The translations under genes and the position numbers were made by a program. The notes under the pieces are model-generated. The model ran no database searches. It was given only the letters and a program-made list of their open reading frames with translations, and had not been told where the DNA came from. Below, one piece after another: positions 30,543 to 39,643 of a stretch of 64,000 nucleotides of DNA (position 1 is the first letter of the stretch; every line of letters starts with the position of its first letter). Origin of the DNA: Gillisella terrae (GTDB lineage: Bacteria; Pseudomonadota; Alphaproteobacteria; Rhizobiales; Rhizobiaceae); contig NZ_SSOA01000002.1 of NCBI RefSeq assembly GCF_004801395.1, forward strand, positions 1 to 64,000. Direction: 5' to 3'.

Positions 30543-31130
30543 TTAATTCAGCGGGATGGCGTTGCCGCTTTTGCCGGATTGATATTCCGTGGAAAGATCC
30601 GCGTAGAGGCTGCGGATTTTCTGCGATTGGGCAAGAAGGCTGCTCCGTCTTGAATCATCCTCAACTTCGATCAGGTCTTCAATGGCAAAACTGTTCCAAA
30701 AGGCATTTTGTTTGCGATAGCCACCCGGCTCAAGACCAAATACTTCTTTGAGAATTTTCAAATCATGCGGAATGGCAAATGCATCGCGGCTGTCTTCATG
30801 GGTGAAGAAATAGTAGAAATTATCAAAGCCCGCCCAGGTGATGGCCGACATGCACATGGTGCAGGGTTCGTGCGTGGAGAGAAAAATCAGGTCTTTGGTG
30901 TCTGGCCGTTCGCTCATCTCATAGAAGCGCTTCAACGTGTGCACTTCGCCGTGCCACATCGGATTTTCCAACTCGTTATTGGTTTCAGCTATCACCAGAG
31001 ACAAATCGGATTTGCGCAAAACGGCAGCACCAAACAGCTTATTGCCAGCCGCCACCCCTTGTTGGGTGAGGGGAATAATATCATGTTCAATCACGTCAAG
31101 CAGGCGCGCAGTCAGGTTTTGGTCGGTCAT
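30543..31130 (-). CDS. Cytidine-deaminase-superfamily (nucleoside deaminase-like) protein
   Basis: 195 aa. Zinc-site signatures of the deaminase fold are present: HGEVHTLKRF (with an HxE zinc and proton-shuttle site) and TCMCMS-type PCTMCMSAI. The long C-terminal extension after YYFFTHEDSRDAF does not match TadA or guanine deaminase, so the substrate is open. GAGG 6 bases before ATG 31130 supports this start over the in-frame ATG 31142. It lies 24 bases downstream of mazG's start on the other side, read before mazG on the minus strand, so the two may form an operon. Confidence 0.82.
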   Translation of the reverse strand: MTDQNLTARLLDVIEHDIIPLTQQGVAAGNKLFGAAVLRKSDLSLVIAETNNELENPMWHGEVHTLKRFYEMSERPDTKDLIFLSTHEPCTMCMSAITWAGFDNFYYFFTHEDSRDAFAIPHDLKILKEVFGLEPGGYRKQNAFWNSFAIEDLIEVEDDSRRSSLLAQSQKIRSLYADLSTEYQSGKSGNAIPLN

Positions 31131-31354
31131 GGCTAGCCTCATATGAGAATCTTGTCTGGCATTTAGCCTTAAAGGGGAGTTTGAGGCAAAGGTCGGTCAA
31201 TAAAATAAAGAAAATTGTGCGCTGCGGGTTGCTTTTGCTATGATCAGCAAACAGGCTAGCAAAGAAATATCGGCATGGAACAGAAGGCGGATTTCTGTTT
31301 CTTCAACAAACTGGTATTTGCACCGATAATGCCGCTAAACAAGGGATTGGTCCA

Positions 31355-32797
31355 TTGAGCGTTGATTCTGAAAAACTGTCGGTCTTTCCGGCCTTCTTTC
31401 GCGTTGAAGGCGCGAAAGTGGCTGTGTTTGGCGATGGTGATGAAGCGTTTGCCAAAGCGCGCTTGATCAGCAACACATCAGCGAAGATCATTGCCTTCAC
31501 TGCGGATCCTGAGCCAGACTATGCTGCCTTTTTAAAGCGCAAAGCCATTGAGGTCGATGGTTCGTCTTTTTCGCCAGTCTTGCTTCAGGGCATGTCTTTG
31601 GTGTTTGCGGCCACCGGCGAGGGTGCTTCTGATCGTGTGATTGTGGATGCTGCCCGTGCTGCTAAAATTCCGGCAAACGCTGTGGATCAGCCCGATTACT
31701 GTGATTTTTATACGCCCGCACTGGTGAACCGTGCACCGATTGCCATTGCCATTGGCACGGAGGGTGTTGGTCCAGTTTTGGCGCAAATGATCCGCGCCGG
31801 TATTGATCGGCAATTGCCGCGCTCTCTCGGCAAGCTTGGTCGTTTGGCCAACAGCTATCGCCGCGCTGTTGATCGACTTGTGCCGCGTGGCGTGGCGCGC
31901 CGCCTGTTCTGGCGCTCGTTTTTTCAAGGTGACGTGGCTGATGCGGTGGAAAGCGGTGATATCAGCGCCGCGCGCCGTCAGGCGACAAAATTGCTCAAGG
32001 GTGCCGCCACCGCCTCTCGCGAAGGTCGGGTGTTTCTGGTGGGTGCAGGGCCGGGTGCAGAAGATCTGCTTACGCTTCGCGCTCATCGTTTGATGATGGA
32101 AGCGGACGCGATTGTGTTTGACGCTCTGGTGCCTCAGGCTGTTGTTGATATGGGCAGGCGCGATGCCGAGCGCATCTCTGTTGGCAAGCGCAAAGGCTGT
32201 CATTCCAAATCGCAAAACGAGATCAATGATTTGCTGGTCGAGCTTGGACGGGCCGGCAAGCGTGTGGTGCGGCTTAAATCAGGCGATCCGCTGATCTTTG
32301 GGCGCGCTGGCGAAGAAATGGCAGCCCTGCGCAATGCCGGTATTGCCTATGAGATTGTGCCGGGCATCACCTCTGCTTTGGCGGCGGCAGCGGATTTTGA
32401 ACTGCCCCTGACGCTGCGCGGTGTATCGTCTACGCTTGTGTTCACCACCGGCCATGATTTGAACGGTGATGTCTTGCCAGATTGGGCGCGGGTTGCTCTG
32501 TCAGGTGCAACTGTTGCCGTGTATATGGGGCGAAGCGTTGCGGCCTCGGTTGCAGAACGGCTGATGGCTGGTGGTCTGGCTCCGGATACCACGGTTGCCG
32601 TGGTGGAAAACGCAGGCCGCGGCGACAAGCGCTTGCTGCATGGCACGCTTTGCGAGTTGCCGGACCTTGAAAACCGCACCGAATTGACCGGGCCGGTGAT
32701 GGTGATTATTGGCGATGCCGTTGCGGGCGCAAATTTTGTCCATTCTGAACCATTGGGTGCAACCATTGGTGCCGAACACAACATGATGAAGGTATGA
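31355..32797 (+). CDS. cysG: Siroheme synthase CysG
   Basis: 480 aa trifunctional enzyme making siroheme from uroporphyrinogen III. Residues 1 to about 210 are the NAD-dependent precorrin-2 dehydrogenase/ferrochelatase module (VAVFGDGDEAFAKARLI, ANAVDQPDYCDF), then the methyltransferase module (VFLVGAGPGAEDLLTLRA, RLKSGDPLIFGRAGEE, VPGITSALAAAA). TTG start with AAGGGA 8 bases upstream. In the dehydrogenase module GTEGVGPVLA has Gly where E. coli CysG has Ser128. It heads the sulfite-reduction cluster and supplies siroheme for CysI. Confidence 0.96.
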   Translation: MSVDSEKLSVFPAFFRVEGAKVAVFGDGDEAFAKARLISNTSAKIIAFTADPEPDYAAFLKRKAIEVDGSSFSPVLLQGMSLVFAATGEGASDRVIVDAARAAKIPANAVDQPDYCDFYTPALVNRAPIAIAIGTEGVGPVLAQMIRAGIDRQLPRSLGKLGRLANSYRRAVDRLVPRGVARRLFWRSFFQGDVADAVESGDISAARRQATKLLKGAATASREGRVFLVGAGPGAEDLLTLRAHRLMMEADAIVFDALVPQAVVDMGRRDAERISVGKRKGCHSKSQNEINDLLVELGRAGKRVVRLKSGDPLIFGRAGEEMAALRNAGIAYEIVPGITSALAAAADFELPLTLRGVSSTLVFTTGHDLNGDVLPDWARVALSGATVAVYMGRSVAASVAERLMAGGLAPDTTVAVVENAGRGDKRLLHGTLCELPDLENRTELTGPVMVIIGDAVAGANFVHSEPLGATIGAEHNMMKV

Positions 32798-33114
32798 GCA
32801 TGGCAGAGAAAGTCTTGACTGCAAACCGCTTGAGCGATGGCATTGCCGTTTGGCTTGATGCTTCAGGTCAGTGGACCGAAAAATTGCAGGATGCATTTGT
32901 GGCGCGCCATGCCGAGGCCGAATCTGCACTTGAAAACACCGGAAAGCAGGCTTTGGCCGACAATCTGGTGGTTGATGTCAACATTATTGATGTGGAAGAG
33001 CGCAATGGCACGCTTTGGCCCTTGCGCTTGCGCGAACGTATTCGCGCGGAAGGCCCAACCATGGCCTATGCCGATGGCCACGGTTTTGCCGATCCTGATT
33101 TTATAGCCGCCTGA
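32794..33114 (+). CDS. DUF2849-family protein
   Basis: 106 aa, start overlapping the cysG stop (ATGA). The pattern KVLTANRLSDGIAVWLDASGQW fits the DUF2849 family, regularly found between cysG and cysI in alphaproteobacteria. It has no membrane segment or cysteine. Its constant neighbourhood suggests a helper in sulfite reduction, but the function is unknown. Confidence 0.88.
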   Translation: MSMAEKVLTANRLSDGIAVWLDASGQWTEKLQDAFVARHAEAESALENTGKQALADNLVVDVNIIDVEERNGTLWPLRLRERIRAEGPTMAYADGHGFADPDFIAA

Positions 33115-33122
33115 GGAAGACT

Positions 33123-34796
33123 ATGTATCGTTACGATGAATTTGACCACGCTTTCGTGTCCGCTCGCGTGGACCAGTTTAGTGATCAGGTGGCACGCCGT
33201 CTCAAGGGCGAAATTTCGGAAGACGCTTTCAAGCCGCTGCGCTTGATGAATGGCGTATACCTGCAGTTGCATGCTTACATGCTGCGCGTTGCCATTCCTT
33301 ATGGCACGTTGAATGCAAAACAGATGCGGATGCTGGCCCATGTGGCGCGGAAATATGACCGTGGTTATGGTCACTTTACCACCCGCCAGAACATTCAATA
33401 CAACTGGCCAAAATTGTCGGACACTCCGGCGATTTTGAAAGATCTGGCCAGCGTTGAAATGCACGCCATCCAGACCTCGGGCAATTGCATTCGCAACGTC
33501 ACGGCAGACCATTTTGCCGGTGCGGCGCAAGATGAAGTGGCCGATCCGCGCCCCTATGCCGAGATTTTGCGGCAATGGTCTTCCGTTCACCCGGAATTCT
33601 CCTTCCTGCCGCGCAAGTTCAAGATTGCCGTAACGGGTGCCGAGCGCGACCGCGCCGCTATTCAGGTGCATGACATTGGCTTGCATGTGAAAAAAGACGA
33701 AAACGGCAATCTTGGTTTTGCGGTTTACGTGGGCGGCGGCCAGGGCCGTACGCCGATGATTGCCAAAAAGGTCAAGGACTTCCTGCCCGAAGAAGATATG
33801 CTGTCTTACATCACCGCCATTGTGCGGGTGTATAACCTGCATGGCCGCCGCGATAACAAGTACAAGGCCCGTATCAAGATTTTGGTGCACGAAACCGGCA
33901 CGGAAGAGTTGACCCGTCAGTTTGATGCCGAATTCGCAAACCTGAAGGACAGTGTGTTGAAACTGCCCGAGGGCGATATTCGCGCCATCGAGACCTATTT
34001 TGCCATGCCGGACCTGCCAGCCCGCGCAGAAGGCTGGGAAGCGCTGGCCAAGGCGAAAAAGGCTGATCCAGCTTTTGCCGCTTGGGTATCGCAAAATGTG
34101 CAGGCCCATAAAAACCCTGACTACGGCATGGTGACCATTTCGCTGAAACCCATTGGCGGCACGCCGGGCGATGCCACGGATGCGCAGATGGAGCTGGTGG
34201 CTGATTTGGCCGAGCGCTACGCTTTTGATGAAATCCGCGTCAGCCACGAGCAGAACCTGATTTTGCCGCATGTGGCAATGGCCGATCTGCCAGCGCTGTA
34301 TGAAGCGCTCAATGGTGCCAAATTGGCCACCGCCAATGCCGGTTTGATCACCGACATCATTGCCTGTCCCGGCCTGGATTATTGCGCGCTGGCCAATGCG
34401 CGCTCTATTCCTGTGGCGCAGGCGATTTCCAACCGCTTTGGTTCGCAAGCCCGTCAGGCTGAAATTGGTGAGCTAAAGATCAAGATTTCCGGCTGCATTA
34501 ATGCCTGTGGTCACCACCATGTGGGCCATATTGGCCTGCTGGGCGTGGAAAAGAAGGGTGCCGAGCTTTACCAGATCACGCTGGGCGGTTCGGGTGATGA
34601 AAATTCGTCGATTGGTGAAATCATCGGTCGTGGTTTTGAGCCGGAGAAGGTCACGGATGCCGTTGAAACGGTGGTCAACACCTATCTGGGCCTTCGCCTT
34701 GATCCGAAGGAAACTTTCCTTGAGGCTTACCGCCGCGTGGGGCCAAAGCCCTTCAAGGAAGCCCTGTATGGCGGCGCAACCGCTGAAGCTGCGTAA
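33123..34796 (+). CDS. cysI: Nitrite/sulfite reductase hemoprotein CysI
   Basis: 557 aa. The duplicated reductase fold is visible, with the siroheme-4Fe4S ligands in two cysteine pairs in the C-terminal half (CPGLDYC and CINAC) followed by GHHHVGHIGL. TSGNCIRNVT belongs to the first half. It reduces sulfite to sulfide for cysteine synthesis; neighbours argue for sulfite rather than nitrite. AGGAAG stands upstream. No flavoprotein cysJ partner lies in the cluster; electrons may come from ferredoxin. Confidence 0.94.
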   Translation: MYRYDEFDHAFVSARVDQFSDQVARRLKGEISEDAFKPLRLMNGVYLQLHAYMLRVAIPYGTLNAKQMRMLAHVARKYDRGYGHFTTRQNIQYNWPKLSDTPAILKDLASVEMHAIQTSGNCIRNVTADHFAGAAQDEVADPRPYAEILRQWSSVHPEFSFLPRKFKIAVTGAERDRAAIQVHDIGLHVKKDENGNLGFAVYVGGGQGRTPMIAKKVKDFLPEEDMLSYITAIVRVYNLHGRRDNKYKARIKILVHETGTEELTRQFDAEFANLKDSVLKLPEGDIRAIETYFAMPDLPARAEGWEALAKAKKADPAFAAWVSQNVQAHKNPDYGMVTISLKPIGGTPGDATDAQMELVADLAERYAFDEIRVSHEQNLILPHVAMADLPALYEALNGAKLATANAGLITDIIACPGLDYCALANARSIPVAQAISNRFGSQARQAEIGELKIKISGCINACGHHHVGHIGLLGVEKKGAELYQITLGGSGDENSSIGEIIGRGFEPEKVTDAVETVVNTYLGLRLDPKETFLEAYRRVGPKPFKEALYGGATAEAA

Positions 34797-34808
34797 GGAG
34801 TGCTGCCA

Positions 34809-35312
34809 ATGACCCGTATCTGGAAAGAGGCTGGCTTTGCGGAGCAAGACCCTTGGATTATCGAGACGGAAGAGCTGAAAGCAGGCGAGGGGCAGAAAGC
34901 GCTCCTGCCGCTGGATGATTTTCTGGCAGCGGTGGAAGAGAGCAACACCGTTGATTTTGGCGTGGTCATCGCCCCGGCTGACGATGTGACCAAGCTTGCA
35001 CCTTATCTCGACCGTATCGCGCTGGTTGCGGTGAAGTTTCCAGCGTTTAACGATGGCCGTGGTTTCAGCCATGCGTCACTGCTGCGCGATCGGCTGAACT
35101 ATCAGGGCGAAGTGCGGGCCGTGGGCGATGTGTTGATCGACCAGATCCCGCTGATGTTGCGCACCGGCTTTGACAGCTTTGCCGTGAGCAATGCGGTGGC
35201 TTTGGCGCGGCTGGAAGAGGGGCGTTTGCCCGGCATTGCCAACCACTACCAGCCTGCCGCGCGCGGCAATGGTGCGGTGGAAGGTTATAGCTGGCGCCGC
35301 CGCTCGGCCTGA
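34809..35312 (+). CDS. DUF934-family protein
   Basis: 167 aa. The body (VDFGVVIAPADDVTKLAPYLDRIALVAVKFPAF, then DGRGFSHASLLRDRL, GEVRAVGDVLIDQ and MLRTGFDSFAV) is the DUF934 pattern, which follows cysI/cysH in many proteobacteria. Function is not established; a role in sulfur assimilation is inferred from context. TAAGGAG overlapping the cysI stop supports ATG 34809; GTG 34800 is also open. Confidence 0.9.
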   Translation: MTRIWKEAGFAEQDPWIIETEELKAGEGQKALLPLDDFLAAVEESNTVDFGVVIAPADDVTKLAPYLDRIALVAVKFPAFNDGRGFSHASLLRDRLNYQGEVRAVGDVLIDQIPLMLRTGFDSFAVSNAVALARLEEGRLPGIANHYQPAARGNGAVEGYSWRRRSA

Positions 35313-35355
35313 GGAATGATGATGAGGCGCACAAGTGCAGAGCCGCACTGTCCAT

Positions 35356-35385
35356 ACCGCCAAAGCCTCTCTGGTTTTTGGCGGT
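35356..35385. repeat. 9-bp hairpin between DUF934 gene and fpr
   Basis: ACCGCCAAA at 35356-35364 pairs with TTTGGCGGT at 35377-35385 around a 12-base loop. There is no T-tract after it, so at best it is a weak terminator or an RNA-processing structure. Confidence 0.4.
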
Positions 35386-35489
35386 AATTTCGGCTATAGG
35401 CTCCGCACAGGCGGTAAATTTAAAATTGCTACAGCGCGCTTGATGAACTGCTGCGCTGTCGAGACGAGATTTGAAGGATTCGACCTCCC

Positions 35490-36302
35490 ATGAACGCTCC
35501 CGTAAAGACCGACAATGCCGAATTGATCGTGCCAGAAGGCGTTTACGCCGAAACGGTGCTGAGCGTGACGCATTACACCGACCACCTTTTCCGGTTTCGC
35601 ATGACGCGGCCTGCGGGCTTTCGCTTCCGCTCTGGCGAATTTGCCATGATTGGCCTGATGGTGGAGGGCAAGCCGCTCTATCGCGCCTATTCTATCGCCA
35701 GCCCAAGCTGGGATGAAGAGCTGGAGTTCTTCTCCATCAAGGTGCCAAACGGCCCGCTGACCCAGCATTTGCAAAAAATTCAACCCGGCGACAAGGTTTT
35801 GATGCGCAAAAAGCCCACCGGCACGCTGGTGCTGGACGCGCTCACCCCCGGCAAGCGCCTCTACATGTTCTCCACCGGAACCGGCATCGCGCCCTTTGCC
35901 AGCCTGATCCGCGACCCAGAAACCTATGAAAAGTTCGAGGAAGTCATCCTCACCCACACCTGCCGCGATGTGGCCGAGCTGAAATACGGCTTTGATTTGA
36001 TCGAAGAAATCAAGGCCGATGAAATGCTAAGCGAAATCGTTGGCGACAAGCTGAAACACTACGCCACTGTCACCCGCGAAGACTACGCCTTCCAGGGCCG
36101 CATCACCGACCTTATTGAAAACAGCAAACTCTTCACTGATCTCGGCGTTCCCCCACTCAACCCCGAAATCGACCGCGGCATGATCTGCGGCTCCACCGCA
36201 ATGTTGAAAGACACCAAGGCACTGCTGGAAAAGGCAGGACTGACCGAGGGGGCGAATAACAAGCCAGCCGAGTTTGTGATTGAGCGGGCGTTTGTGGGGT
36301 GA
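35490..36302 (+). CDS. fpr: Ferredoxin-NADP reductase Fpr
   Basis: 270 aa, bacterial class. FAD-binding RAYSIAS and FRSGEF, NADP-binding STGTGIAPF and CGSTAMLKD, and the typical C-terminal end ERAFVG. It exchanges electrons between NADPH and ferredoxin. ATG 35490 is the likely start. It follows the sulfite-reduction genes after 177 bases, so reduction of a ferredoxin that feeds CysI is plausible but not shown. Confidence 0.94.
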   Translation: MNAPVKTDNAELIVPEGVYAETVLSVTHYTDHLFRFRMTRPAGFRFRSGEFAMIGLMVEGKPLYRAYSIASPSWDEELEFFSIKVPNGPLTQHLQKIQPGDKVLMRKKPTGTLVLDALTPGKRLYMFSTGTGIAPFASLIRDPETYEKFEEVILTHTCRDVAELKYGFDLIEEIKADEMLSEIVGDKLKHYATVTREDYAFQGRITDLIENSKLFTDLGVPPLNPEIDRGMICGSTAMLKDTKALLEKAGLTEGANNKPAEFVIERAFVG

Positions 36303-36962
36303 TTTGTGTTGTCCTCTTGCGGGACTACTGCACTTCTCAAGATAGGTTTTCTTTTGTTTGAAGAAAGCTTGATGGGTAGCAAAGCGTAAAAAAATCGCGC
36401 TTTTACCGAAAGTAAGTAGCTTTTAAGCGATAAGAGAAGCGCATAAATTGCGCTTATGTCATGTGACGAGGCGTTGTCAGCTTTGCGCCCTCGTTGCGGA
36501 TATCCGTGCTCTGTAACTGAACCGAGGTGTTATATCGTGGTGGAAAGCTTCGGGGTCGAATTTTCTTAGGTCTAGGTGAGCAGACTGGCTGCGTTGAGCA
36601 TCGGCATGGTTGGCTTTAATTTCTGACATGACAATTTCTTTCTATCTCGATGGAGAAGAATGGAAATGAATGAGAGCCTTTTGATCTCGTGATCGAAGGG
36701 AAGCCATCAATCTGCGACTGGTAAAACTTAACGATCGGCACTGTCGTAACAGGTCGATAGGTGTGAATACACGCCGCGGTCGTTCAGCAGAAAACACGCG
36801 ACGTCCGGTCCAGTTCGAGATAACGGTTAACGTTAGGGTCAATTTCCTTATTTGGTTCATTCCAGGCCGCACTGTTTCCTGTGGGGGGCTTGTCGATGAA
36901 GGTTACGCACACTTATTTTTTCTGCTATCTATGATTTATATGCGGGTTGGGGAACGCGTTTT
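36303..36962. other. Accessory-region gap with a probable decayed IS orf
   Basis: 660 bases without an intact gene. The first half is AT-rich with short inverted motifs (AAGCGCATAAATTGCGCTT near 36434). The second half contains, on the minus strand, what looks like a degraded IS66-type orfA (listed separately). The change from regular housekeeping sequence begins directly after the fpr stop. Confidence 0.55.
36660..36862 (-). pseudogene. Probable relic of an IS66-family small orf
   Basis: Read on the minus strand, the segment resembles the N-terminal helix-turn-helix protein of IS66-type elements: VISNWTGRRVFSAE near the start and LSFTSRRLMAS near the end, patterns like the family's VIS..GRRRWSAE and QLFTWRRLMA. 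The middle appears to be frameshifted and shortened and no large transposase gene is present. This is pattern matching by eye; a profile search would settle it. Confidence 0.33.
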
Positions 36963-38723
36963 ATGAATGATGTGCATTTTTCAGTTAATACGCGTCTGAC
37001 AAGACTTCTTGGTGAAACCTATCGATCGAGTGAGGCAGCCCTAAAAGAATTGGTAGACAACGCATGGGATGCTGATGCCGAAAATGTCTGGATCACATTG
37101 CCTACGCCTATGTCGACTGATCCGATTATTGTCCGGGATGACGGTTCTGGAATGACATCTCTGGAAATGAGGAAAGAATATCTGAACATTGCCAGCGATA
37201 AGCGGGCACGCACAGGCGAAAGGACACCTGTACTCAAGCGGAAAGTCAAGGGTCGTAAGGGCATCGGTAAGTTCGCCGGTCTGTCATTGGCAAGCAGGAT
37301 GGATGTTTCAGCTGTCGCCCGAGGTCGGAAATGCAACCTGACGATAGACAAGCTCGTTTTAGCCCAGAATGAGAACGATCTGGAAGCTGTGCCTCTACCA
37401 TTCATCGAGGAGGATGCAGGCGAAGCTCATGCAGGCACGACAATCATTCTGTCCGGTCTCGATAGCCGATTGAATTTTCCTACGCCCGATCGTTTTCGAG
37501 AGATCCTCGTCCACGAATACGGCCGGGAGGATGCCTTCAAGGTATTTGTAAATGAGGTGCAGTTGTCGGTAGATGATGTTCCGGGCGTATTAAAAGAACA
37601 TGAGAAAACTCTTGCAGAGAGCGGCTCAGCTCGCCTGAAGTTTACCATTGCAGACGGCAAGAAAGCACCCAAATCACCGGGCATAGTGCTCAAGGTTGAC
37701 GGAAAAGTCGTCGGGAAGCCGATGATGTTCGGCTTAGATGATGACGAGGAAATTCCCGTCAAGCTGTTGAGTAGAGTTTACGGAGAGGTGCAGCTCGAGG
37801 GAAGCGACCATTTCGTAACTGCCGATTGGGGTGGGGTAATTGAGAATAGCAAGGCGTTTCAGGAAGTCCAATCTTATGTGAAGTCGATTGTCAAAGAAGC
37901 GCTTAAGGAGAGCCACTCTCGCGATATGAGCCTTCAGCTAGCTCGATTGAAGAAGCAGTTGGATGCTAGGTTGAAAGACCTTCCGGAGCATCGCCGACGG
38001 TATGCTGAGGAAGCGCTACATAGAATTCTACAGCGTTTCTATAGGGAAAGTGAAGAGCGCATTGCGACTATCGCAGAGGTCGCGCTTGACGCAATGGAAC
38101 ATGATGCCTACTGGGCCGTACTCGAGCGGATAAATGCCACCGACCGCACAGATGTCAGTTCCTTTGCAGCGGCGCTTGAAGATTTTGGTATAGTTGAGCT
38201 CTCTGGGATCGCTGCACAAGCGACCAGACGGTTGAGATTTCTGGACTATCTGGAGGAGCTTATTAACAACGAGGCGACCCTTGAAATGGATGTTCATAAG
38301 GCTTTCGAGACGAATTTGTGGCTTCTTGGTCGCCAGTACGCTCTAATGTCATCAAACACCACATTGAAACGAGTCATCGCGAACTATAGTGACAAGAAAT
38401 TTGTGGGCGAACGGGCGTCGAAGCGACCTGATCTTCTTTTGTCGCAGGATCTAGCCGACAGCTATCTGCTTATTGAGTTTAAACGCCCCAACCATCCGAT
38501 TTCTCGGGATGACATTGCTCAAGCCGAGCAATATCGTGATGACTTGTCGGGGACGATCACGTCAAGTAGCCCGTTGAGGATATTGATGATCGGTAAAGGT
38601 GCCGCAGCTGCTATGGACAAGAGATATGGGACGGACATGACGACAGTCAGTTCTTACGCAAGCGTCCTCTCGTCCGCTCGGAGGGAACTCGAGTGGCTGA
38701 TTTCATCTCTAACCCGTCCGTAG
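36963..38723 (+). CDS. GHKL ATPase fused to a Shedu-like PD-(D/E)XK nuclease domain, candidate defence protein
   Basis: 586 aa. Residues 1 to about 200 form a GHKL (Hsp90/MORC-type) ATPase: helix ALKELVDNAWDADA with Glu29, Asn33 and Asp36, the G1 box DDGSGM (59-64) and the G2 loop GRKGIGKFAG (97-106). The middle (about 300-400) is charged and helical. The C-terminus has HKAFETNLWLLGRQY, then RPDLLL (Asp490) and LLIEFKRP (Glu505, Lys507) with AQAEQYRDDL, the layout of DUF4263/Shedu nucleases. Both active sites look intact. It stands alone between fpr and a convergent gntR. Defence is inferred. Confidence 0.82.
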   Translation: MNDVHFSVNTRLTRLLGETYRSSEAALKELVDNAWDADAENVWITLPTPMSTDPIIVRDDGSGMTSLEMRKEYLNIASDKRARTGERTPVLKRKVKGRKGIGKFAGLSLASRMDVSAVARGRKCNLTIDKLVLAQNENDLEAVPLPFIEEDAGEAHAGTTIILSGLDSRLNFPTPDRFREILVHEYGREDAFKVFVNEVQLSVDDVPGVLKEHEKTLAESGSARLKFTIADGKKAPKSPGIVLKVDGKVVGKPMMFGLDDDEEIPVKLLSRVYGEVQLEGSDHFVTADWGGVIENSKAFQEVQSYVKSIVKEALKESHSRDMSLQLARLKKQLDARLKDLPEHRRRYAEEALHRILQRFYRESEERIATIAEVALDAMEHDAYWAVLERINATDRTDVSSFAAALEDFGIVELSGIAAQATRRLRFLDYLEELINNEATLEMDVHKAFETNLWLLGRQYALMSSNTTLKRVIANYSDKKFVGERASKRPDLLLSQDLADSYLLIEFKRPNHPISRDDIAQAEQYRDDLSGTITSSSPLRILMIGKGAAAAMDKRYGTDMTTVSSYASVLSSARRELEWLISSLTRP

Positions 38724-38789
38724 ATCGTCCGTTCGTTGGTTAATATCGTCGTAAACCACATGACAGTATTGACAAGCTGTTGATCTACA

Positions 38790-38875
38790 GGGGCCGGTGC
38801 ATGCCGCTACTTTTGGCGCCGCGTTAGCTAAACCCATTACTTATCACGTAAAGCGGCAATTCCGCTCCCGGCCCC
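38790..38875. terminator. Hairpin region between convergent genes
   Basis: GGGGCCGG (38790-38797) can pair with CCGGCCCC (38868-38875), and a small hairpin GCGG-CAATT-CCGC (38853-38865) lies inside, followed by GTGTTTTAATT. It lies between the ends of the GHKL-nuclease gene and gntR and could terminate both, but the T-run is short. Confidence 0.35.
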
Positions 38876-38931
38876 CGTGTTTTAATTCGAATCTTTGCAA
38901 AGTGATTTTAAATTTGGCACGGCTTATTGTC

Positions 38932-39570
38932 TCACATAGTAGCAGTTTGTCCCCGGTCCAAGTATCCCAACAACGCCACCATCGCTGCCTTCGCAGCACC
39001 CTCATCCCCATCCTTAATCGCCCGAATAACCCCCACATGCAGCGACACCGAGCGGTCCATCTTCTCCAGCGTTGCTGTTGAATACCAAATCCGGCGGGAG
39101 TGCGTTTGGAGGGGTTGCAGCGAGGCGGTGAGGAAGGGGTTGGGGCAGGCGGCTTCCAGAATTTCGTCAAACACTTTGTCGGCGGCCAGAAAGTCGTCAA
39201 TGCTGCCTTCTGTTGCGGCACCCGTCATGGCTTTGGCGCATTGAACCAAGGCTTGTCGCTGTTCCGCGCTGGCGTTGGTGGCGGCGAGGGCCGCAGCCAG
39301 GGGTTCCAATTGTTGGCGTACAGTCATGATCTGGCTGTGGTGTTCTGGCGCAATCTGCGAGATTTGCAGCCCAACGCGCGGGCGCACCACAATCAGCCCT
39401 TGCCATTCCAATTTCTGAATTGCCTCGCGCACCGGCGTGCGGCCATGGCCTGCAAGCTCGATCAGCTGCTTTTCCGTCACCTTTTCGCCGGGGGCGAGCT
39501 TGAGGGTCACAATCAAATGCTCCAACGCGCGATAGGCGTTGCTACTCTGCGATGTTTGAATGTCCGACAT
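38932..39570 (-). CDS. GntR-family transcriptional regulator (FadR/FCD type)
   Basis: 212 aa. N-terminal winged helix (NAYRALEHLIVTLKLAPGEKVTEKQLIELAGHGRTPVREAIQKLE), then an all-helical FCD ligand-binding domain with the metal-ligand pattern (DFLAADKVFDEILEA... HSRRIW... SVSLHVGVIRAIKDGD). GGGGAGAG lies 5 bases before ATG 39570. Two identical palindromes CTGATATATCAG lie upstream and are probably its own operators. No dedicated target gene lies next to it. Confidence 0.92.
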   Translation of the reverse strand: MSDIQTSQSSNAYRALEHLIVTLKLAPGEKVTEKQLIELAGHGRTPVREAIQKLEWQGLIVVRPRVGLQISQIAPEHHSQIMTVRQQLEPLAAALAATNASAEQRQALVQCAKAMTGAATEGSIDDFLAADKVFDEILEAACPNPFLTASLQPLQTHSRRIWYSTATLEKMDRSVSLHVGVIRAIKDGDEGAAKAAMVALLGYLDRGQTATM

Positions 39571-39643
39571 GCGCTCTCCCCAAAAGCCGATCAACGCGCC
39601 CTGAATTTGTCCGTCTATAGCGGATTTTTCAAAAATTCACCAA

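Noticed and set aside
38850-38900. A possible tRNA 3' end (ATTCGAATC) next to the accessory gene, which would mark an integration site
   Set aside because: The flanking bases cannot form a T-stem or acceptor stem, so there is no support for a tRNA fragment.
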